NCBI GenBank assembly: GCA_030374735.1
Contig: JASCIV010000400.1
Coordinates: forward strand, 1 to 21,153
Source: Gracilaria caudata
Lineage: Eukaryota > Rhodophyta > Florideophyceae > Gracilariales > Gracilariaceae
Direction of reading: 5' to 3'
DNA: 21,153 nucleotides
Shown: positions 15,998-21,153 of the stretch, piece after piece
Numbering within the stretch: position 1 is the first letter of the stretch
Layout of the letters: each line of letters begins with the position of its first letter
The notes under the pieces: generated by a model
The model's input: the letters and a program-made list of their open reading frames with translations, nothing else
The model's database searches: none
Told to the model about the DNA's origin: nothing
Position numbers and translations under genes: made by a program

Positions 15998-16640
15998 TCA
16001 CGAATCACCGCATCCCCTCCCCGTAGAACGTACTGGAAGCACCAGAGTGTTTCCGACTCGTTTCTGTCTGCCATCATCTGAACATGGCGGGTCTGAATCG
16101 CGCCGCATATTCTGCTCCTCTCTGCACTTCAAAGAAGTGCTCAGCACTCGGTTGCTCACGTCAAACGCTCGTTTTATAGCCTCGAAAGTGGAAACGAGAG
16201 CCTCGTTTACGCGCGGACAGTTGCCCCCCACTCGAAGCACAATGTCGTCGGATAGGGCCAGCACATTGGCGAACACACTAAGAGTCAAGGCATTTGAAGC
16301 ATTCACTCGCTCCGGGCGCGTGTGCAGAACGAATGAGTTCTCATCCAGACGAAGCGCGATACGTGAAAGAGTGAGAACGGTTGCTTCGGCTAGTGACGGA
16401 CACATGGCCCCCACACGATTGAATGGTTCAACTTTCTCACTGTGCTTGGTGAGCGTTGAATGTTCTGGATTGCTCTTCGGAGTTGTGGATTCAGTTGGAC
16501 TGCAGAAGATATGGTCAGCGTTCATCTGCTCAAATGGAGACCAGGAAGAGTTTTGATACTTACGATGAAGACTCCGTTCGTTTCACTCGCTTCTGCGACA
16601 GATTTCCTTCCGCTCTGAACTTGCGCTTGACTGGCGACAT
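15998..16640 (-). CDS. small two-exon protein with basic N-terminus, probably nuclear
   Basis: Exon 1 is 16640-16564 and exon 2 is 16499-15998, giving a 192-aa protein I cannot assign. Exon 1 encodes MSPVKRKFRAEG and QKRVKR, two basic clusters that look like a bipartite nuclear localisation signal. A Ser/Thr/Pro linker follows (SSPTESTTPKS). A compact domain from about 55 to 140 alternates hydrophobic strands and helices (ATVLTLSRIALRL, LTLSVFANVLAL, VNEALVSTFEAIKRAF). The C-terminus is polar and basic. Splicing is needed to join the exons, and the frame matches exactly (phase 2). The start is the first ATG of exon 1; further upstream exons are possible. The plus-strand ORF over the same bases is judged a shadow. 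A DNA- or chromatin-associated role is only suggested by the basic N-terminus. Confidence 0.6.
16500..16563 (-). other. 64-nt spliceosomal intron
   Basis: Minus strand: donor GTAAGTATC, branch-point-like CGCTGAC, and pyrimidine-led acceptor ATCTTCTGCAG. A nearer AG (TTTGAGCAG) would put a stop codon at the junction, so the acceptor at 16500 is preferred. Confidence 0.7.
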
Positions 16641-16765
16641 ACTGACGCGGCGAAGTTGTCTGCTCCCGTTCAATAACGATATTTTTGCCTTTCTTTTGTT
16701 GAGCGATGTGTGTCCAGATGAGTCAAAGCAGATTCAGTTGGTTTCGAGCACAAGTGCTGTTGCTA

Positions 16766-16851
16766 TCCGTTCTGTATTCAAATTAAGTGGAGGGGATGGG
16801 GGACTAGGGCTGAGTTAGGGCTAAATCCCCTTAATTTGAATACAGAATGGA
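16766..16851. repeat. 25-bp inverted repeat with G-rich loop
   Basis: Arms 16766-16790 and 16827-16851 match at 23 of 25 positions (core TTCTGTATTCAAATTAAG). Weaker pairing continues outward. The 36-nt loop contains GGGG, GGGGG, GGG and GGG blocks separated by 2, 4 and 8 bases, a potential G-quadruplex. A tiny MITE-like element or a transcribed hairpin are both possible. Confidence 0.8.
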
Positions 16852-17009
16852 TTGCTAAGTCTATCCATACTGATGTTCGAAATCAAATACGAAGGTACTG
16901 TCGTACCGTATCCTAGCAAACCGCTCTTCACATCCTTCAGATTCTGACCTGTTTGTGTATCGAGCGTGCGGTGGCTTAACATGTGTCTGGTGTAACTTTA
17001 CCGTTGGTT

Positions 17010-17560
17010 ACTGTACACCGCTTGTTTGGCCAAAAGCCGCCACGTTTGCAATATTCTGTTCCTTCCCTTCTCCGCCCGAAAATCATTCATGCTCAACGTA
17101 CGCTTCTGCCCTTCAAAGATTCGCCGCTCACGCAGTATTCAATACAAGTGTTCAATCCAACCCAGGGTTTTTCCAATCTAGTACCTCATAAAAATGTAAG
17201 CCCGCGAAATATTCTATAAATTGCACGGTAAGTTTAGCAGTCCTTTTTTCCACTCCACAAAGATCTCTATTAAATAAGAAATTTTCTTCTGTTAGGATCT
17301 GAACCATGGAGAATTTCTCCCTGAAGTACCATTATACGAAGGTACTTCAAAGTGTTTACAGCTCATCATTCCATAAAACGTTAACTCTCATCTAGTCGGC
17401 AACGTGTACTGGTAGCTATGCGTTCAGAAGCGAGCCGCACAGCGCGAGCAGTCCGAAACAGCTATCTTCGTAACTGCTCAAAGCTTCGAACACGGCTGCA
17501 TGGAAGCAAACGCTTGGCCCAACGATTTGTTCCAAACCCCACCTGAATACAGCGTCTGGT
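17010..17560. repeat. diverged duplication, left copy
   Basis: It shares ordered blocks with 17850-18320: TGTTTGGCCAAA; AAATTGCACGG and GCAGTCC..TTTTTCCA; TTACAG..CATTCC....AACGTTAA; CGAA.CAGCT....AGCTT; and TGGCCCAACNNTTNNTTC. Block spacing differs by insertions and deletions. A GAAGTACC/GGTACTTC hairpin lies at 17323-17348. No gene is seen. Confidence 0.55.
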
Positions 17561-17849
17561 TGTACTGCGTTGTGACCATTAATCGACTTTTACCAAGGGT
17601 ACAACGGGACGGGATGATTCATCATGACATGATTCGAACTTTAGAAAAGTCCACCCAAAGCAAAGGGCGCTCAAAATCCGCCATGCTCCTGTTTCCGGCT
17701 TGCATGATGATTCTCACCTGCGTATGTGGAGGCTGGGTTGGTCTTCAAAAGGAATATGCCCGTTGTGCAGTCCACTACGTGAAGACTCAGTCCGGCATTT
17801 GATCCAAAAGACTTTTCCGGGTTGCAAAGTTAGCACAACATGTTTTTGA

Positions 17850-18320
17850 TGTACTGTATGCCTGTTTGGCCAAACATCATGGCTTGCAGTTGCCAACGGT
17901 CGTCGCGATCTAATAACATAATAGCTGCGCTTCAATGCAAAGGACAGCCCGTCGTGGATACAAAGGTTTCTTTTCTCTTTTGACCGCTGGGCGTCCTAAG
18001 GATGCTCCTCCGCAAAATATACCAAATTGCATGGTGAGGAGTCTGGACTCCTCACAACATGACTGTGGCAGTCCCGTTTTTCCAAGGTGCATCCAAGAAA
18101 ACCCTTTCTCCACTTGCAGTAACAAGCAATAATTTTGCTATAATCCAAGTGGTTACAGTTAACCATTCCACGCAACGTTAAGCAATGTAAGTTTACTGTC
18201 GTCGCTCGAAACACACTTCGGATTTTGTAATGCGTCGACCCGAACAGCTCGAAGCTTAATTTAGGATCAAGCTGATGGCCCAACAGTTCATTCGCAAAAC
18301 ACAGCTGGATCAGAATGCCA
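17850..18320. repeat. diverged duplication, right copy
   Basis: Counterpart of 17010-17560, in the same orientation, displaced by about 760-840 bp. It contains a perfect palindrome at 18034-18055 (10-bp arms GTGAGGAGTC/GACTCCTCAC around TG) that is absent from the left copy. Confidence 0.55.
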
Positions 18321-18460
18321 AAAGGAGGTTCCTTTTCTGTGAGCAGCTACCCTTGTACCATGCCACATCTTCAGAAAACAAAGCACAAGTGCCTTGTTGT
18401 GCACTGCAAACCGGCCTTGTTCGTTCAAACGTAGCCGTGTAATGTTCTTGTCGGCAAAAA

Positions 18461-18787
18461 TCAGTCGCAGCGTCGGACATTCTCACATGTGCATTGGCTC
18501 TCTTTGAGATGATGCAAAACGCGAAACATCAGCTCTGAATGAGCGTCTGCGGCAGTGCATCCCAAGGGACGAAGTGCAAGCCTTCTTGGCTCAAACAAAC
18601 GCAAAGGCTTACATGATCCTCTTACAGCGCAGATCCAAGCGGAGCTTTCCGCGATCGGCTGATGTTGTGCCCATTCGTGTTCTACGTGTACTGTCTGTAA
18701 AATCAAACAAAGTGAGAAGGTAAAGAGCGCATCAAGGTAGAAGCAGTTTCGTCCATCAGGCCCACCAACGACACTTCTCGAAGCCAT
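18461..18787 (-). CDS. small hypothetical protein
   Basis: A 108-codon ORF from ATG at 18787 (MASRSVVGGPDGR) to TGA. A pyrimidine-rich acceptor-like TTTGATTTTACAG lies inside it, so the first part may be intronic and the second part (TVHVEHEWAQHQPIAESS...CENVRRCD) an exon. It is divergent from the ORF at 18891, about 100 bp away, which would allow a shared promoter. No family is recognised. Confidence 0.3.
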   Translation of the reverse strand: MASRSVVGGPDGRNCFYLDALFTFSLCLILQTVHVEHEWAQHQPIAESSAWICAVRGSCKPLRLFEPRRLALRPLGCTAADAHSELMFRVLHHLKESQCTCENVRRCD

Positions 18788-18890
18788 AACAGCGAACAGA
18801 ATCACCTTTTGCGTAGCTTAAGATGTCTACCAGGAAGCAAGAGAGTATGGTATGTGCTTTTGAAAATTGCGGTGTAAGTTTGTGTAGCCG

Positions 18891-19518
18891 ATGGCTATGA
18901 ACCGAACTTCACTCACGCGCAGCATGCTCTCCTTCCCCTTCTCCCCACCAAACTGTAGCATCTCGAACTCAAACAGACGAGTCCAACTCCGACTCAATCG
19001 CTACGCTCAGAAAATCATGGCTTTTCCCGAGCTCATTACCCACACTTCGGACGACGGCGTCCACAGTATTACCATTTCAAGTGCTAAGTCAACCACTGCT
19101 GTTATCGAAGGCGAAAGCTTCCTCAAGCACGGTTGGATCGTTGACCATTTCTGGCATGAGGAGCGGCTACATGTGGGTGACTAACGAGGCGGAAGGGAAG
19201 GAAGTGGGAGGAGTACCACCGGTTGTGATCAACTTTCACGCCCAACAGCGTCCCTACGCTATCATCGTCAGATGGAACGGCACTTACCAAACTGGTAACA
19301 TTATGCTTTTGACTGGATGGCGTGCGTACGTGAACGAGGATGCGTGGTGCAGAGCATCTGTTTGGGCACCAAGGTATTGTCCATGTAACATGACATGCAA
19401 ATTGTGCAAAGTTACTTGCAGTGCCGTTGTGAACGTGAAGTGCGAGAAACGGTTTGGATCTACACTTCTGGCACTTCTAGAAGTCATGCAGGTGGGATTA
19501 CCGAGCACACGCACATGA
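18891..19518 (+). CDS. hypothetical gene in two overlapping frames (intron or frameshift unresolved)
   Basis: The first frame (18891-19184) starts MAMNRTSLTRSMLSFPFSPP, an Arg/Ser/Pro-rich, acid-free presequence followed by MAFPELITHTSDDGVHS. C-ending codons mark it as a gene start. The second frame (19081-19518) continues with SGYMWVTNEAEGKEVGG and VVINFHAQQRPYAIIVRWNGTY, with the G-rich codons typical of gene ends here. The frames overlap by about 100 bp. Joining them needs an intron whose length is 1 modulo 3, or a one-base error. One option is 19081-19117, but that is very short. The part after about 19290 may lie beyond another donor (ACTG/GTAACA). No family is recognised. Confidence 0.35.
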
Positions 19519-19967
19519 TATTTCATTGTGATCAGTAAAATTCAAACTCTTTTATTCATAACTCGCCACAGGAAATTGCTCTCTGGGCACGAGCCTCTTT
19601 CTCCGTCGCCGTAATGACAGAGGTACGGAGAAAGACGGGGCTGTTTTTCCCGGCTGACATCGCTCTCACTCTACTCTGCACCATCTTCGATTGAAGCCTG
19701 AATCGGCTCAGAAAGTCAAGAATTACCCGAATATTAGTTCAGTAGAAATTCCTGTTTTCTAGCCCATACAGTACACTAGATCTCGAAAACTAAAACCTAC
19801 TAGTTAAGTGAGTGAGAAGAAATGTCCTAAAACAGCTCAATAAGCATTAGATACTGCAATAAAACAATTTACTCAAACCAAACAAAAATAAATGTAATGC
19901 GTCACGCATGACATATAAAACTGTGCAAAAAAGCAATTTTTGCAGTAAGTTCAACTTATCGGACAAA
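19519..19967. other. intergenic region, no gene seen
   Basis: Increasingly AT-rich towards the right. A hairpin TGCAAAAA/TTTTTGCA with a 5-nt loop lies at 19924-19944, shortly beyond the 3' end of the transposase relic. It could be part of the element's terminus, but no clear terminal inverted repeat or target duplication is visible. Confidence 0.5.
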
Positions 19968-20992
19968 TTAAAATAAATTGTTTGGATTCATAGTCTCTTC
20001 ATCGGACCCTAGATCAGTATGTTTTGAAGCCATTTTTCGCTGGCGCTTCTCGCGATACTTCCTCTGAGCGAGTTGACGTTTTTGTCCCATGTCATTGCCA
20101 ATTGCAATCAACCGATTGCAACCGCGATTATAATTTTCACCATCTCCAGCTCGCAGAGCGTGCCAGTTGAAATGCGCATTAGTAAATGCAGTACAAAACA
20201 TAAATATTTCATCGTAAATTTTTTCACTCCAACGATACTCAAATCCAGTGACGCTCCACAGCTGCGTCAATCTTCCGAAATAATTCTCAACTATAACACG
20301 GTCGGAAAATATTTTTCTATTCTGCTCAGCGTCAGAAACAAAAAGAACTTCACGCTGCGGTTTTTCTTTGGATGAATCACCCACACATGCTCAGCTGCTC
20401 TTTGGTCTCCTTTATCAAGAAGAACGCCTCAAAAAATCTCCATATTCGTCAAGCAGTAAACCAGAATCAATAACAAAATTACACCCTTCATAATCTCTCT
20501 TTTTAGAGCAGTTTTGTGCGTTTCAATATTAGAATAAAATATTTCTATATCAGAAGTTCCACCACGAGCGTGGTTGGAGGCGTTAATTGCGAGACCATTC
20601 GACAACACGGAAACTTCTGTCTTGAAGCCATACAATTTGTGTTTTCCGCTGTTGTAATTTTGCCCTTCGGCAATATTACCAGTTGGCCTATACGCTTGTT
20701 GAAATATAACGTCGGTTGCGTAACGGCAAAATTTGAAATTCTTAAAACCAAGTTGTTGACGCAGTACTCTCTTCATGTGCCATTTGCCGTCGACCTCATC
20801 GACGTAGTGGTTATAGCAGTCAATTGATAACGTTGAAATAAATTTCGTTATCAGTCTCTCGAAAGTTGCACCATTGAGGTTGAAAATATGTCCAAGAAAA
20901 TCCCATTTGCCTCCGTGTTTTAGAGTTGTGAGAGTCATAAAAAACACGTCCTTGTTTTTGAAGGAATATTTTCGACCCCTACTGTAGAGCAA
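19968..20992 (-). pseudogene. DDE transposase (DDE_Tnp4/Harbinger-like), frameshifted
   Basis: The N-terminal part (20992-20500) carries RKYSFKNKDVFFMTLTTLKHGGKWDF and ATDVIFQQAYRPTGN, with a likely first catalytic Asp. It continues with SGKHKLYGFKTEVSVL and TSDIEIF, with a likely second Asp. The C-terminal part (20384-19968) has VSDAEQNRKIFSDRVIVENYFGRL, whose Glu is the usual third acidic residue, then the typical WSVTGFEYRW..YDEIF ending and a basic tail. The bridging segment (DSGLLLDEYGDF, then GVLLDKGDQRAAEHVWVIHPKK) is present but in other frames. Three frameshifts fall at T/A runs of five or six (20500-20504, 20431-20436, 20361-20365). There is no ATG at the left of the ORF, and the 5' part of the element may continue outside the window. 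Such enzymes cut and paste the element DNA. Confidence 0.82.
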
Positions 20993-21153
20993 AACGACCC
21001 CTATGGGGAAAGGCTCAGCCGTTTCTCATAATATCGGTGTCCGCTCGGCGGTAATTCCCTCCGTATATGAGGTTCTATTTAGTTATTTGGCCCTATTAGG
21101 GATGCACCTGAGAAGGGCAGGAATGGTGTCCACGTATGGTGGTTTACCGGATG
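20993..21153. other. window end, probable rest of the transposon 5' region
   Basis: It lies upstream of the transposase relic on the minus strand. It has short palindromes (CCCCTATGGGG near 20998-21008, CCCTATTAGGG near 21091-21101) but no readable continuation of the transposase frame. The element boundary is not seen. Confidence 0.35.

Larger units (their letters stand above)
16852..18460. other. gene-poor region
   Basis: ORFs here are short, overlap on both strands and lack the codon pattern of the credible genes. The content is the two diverged repeat copies, hairpins and unassigned sequence. The motif TACGAAGGTACT occurs twice (about 16889 and 17336). Confidence 0.5.

Noticed and set aside
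16120..16380. HPr-like impression of the minus-strand domain
   Set aside because: The pattern of strands and helices is loosely similar, but no active-site His-Ala-Arg-Pro motif is aligned, so no family was assigned.
15984..16556. 190-codon plus-strand ORF
   Set aside because: The minus strand offers a consensus intron, a basic first exon and better protein texture, so this is taken as its shadow.
17290..17310. Minus-strand GGTTCAGATCC resembling a tRNA B box
   Set aside because: It lacks the invariant A and has no matching D arm or acceptor stem.
17323..17348. loxP-like ATTATACGAAG inside a hairpin
   Set aside because: Only about nine bases match one arm, with no second arm or spacer; the 8-bp hairpin is noted but not interpreted.
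20073..20827. Plus-strand ORFs across the transposase
   Set aside because: Antisense shadows; the minus strand carries the recognisable transposase motifs.
1..21153. CRISPR array, rRNA, prokaryotic operon or plasmid origin
   Set aside because: No regularly spaced repeats, conserved rRNA segments, Shine-Dalgarno-led gene clusters or replication genes were seen.

Overview
The window looks like nuclear DNA of a eukaryotic microbe. Three signs support this: an FAD-enzyme gene needs a 97-nt GT-AG intron to rebuild its flavin motif, another gene has a 64-nt GTAAGT...CAG intron, and two proteins carry organelle-type presequences. The FAD enzyme's presequence starts Met-Ala-Phe-Val and is rich in Arg, Ser and Ala. 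That recalls the Phe-dependent plastid transit peptides of red algae and glaucophytes, so a red alga is my best guess, held weakly. A DDE transposase relic at the right end is of a type I associate with oomycetes and other protists. Nothing points to a prokaryote, plasmid or phage, and I saw no rRNA, tRNA or CRISPR.

Layout. 1-83: (G)n and (TG)n tract, probably a contig edge. 317-1045: unrecognised GC-rich gene. 1248-2718: two-exon FAD monooxygenase. 2451-3974 (minus) and 5030-6490 (plus): divergent paralogues of an unrecognised three-helix membrane protein. Between them, 4058-4845 holds a tandemly duplicated cassette of about 392 bp that looks like exons on the minus strand. 7578-10019: intact 813-codon orphan ORF. 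10632-11888: ATP-grasp ligase with a presequence. 11923-13347 (minus): MFSD8/CLN7-like transporter with an N-terminal dileucine sorting motif, tail to tail with the ligase. 14295-15277: gene fragments ending in a 20-nt poly(A). 15998-16640 (minus): spliced small protein with a basic, probably nuclear, N-terminus. 16640-18460: gene-poor and repeat-rich. 18461-19518: two weak divergent genes. 19968-20992 (minus): frameshifted DDE transposase.

Two patterns cross the genes. The first 2.7 kb is much more GC-rich than the rest. Most genes also begin with C-ending codons and finish with G-ending codons, which helped me choose reading frames. I see no operon-like grouping. The strongest candidates for something undescribed are the divergent membrane pair with its duplicated exon cassette, and the 813-aa orphan. 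All family calls come from motif reading without database searches.
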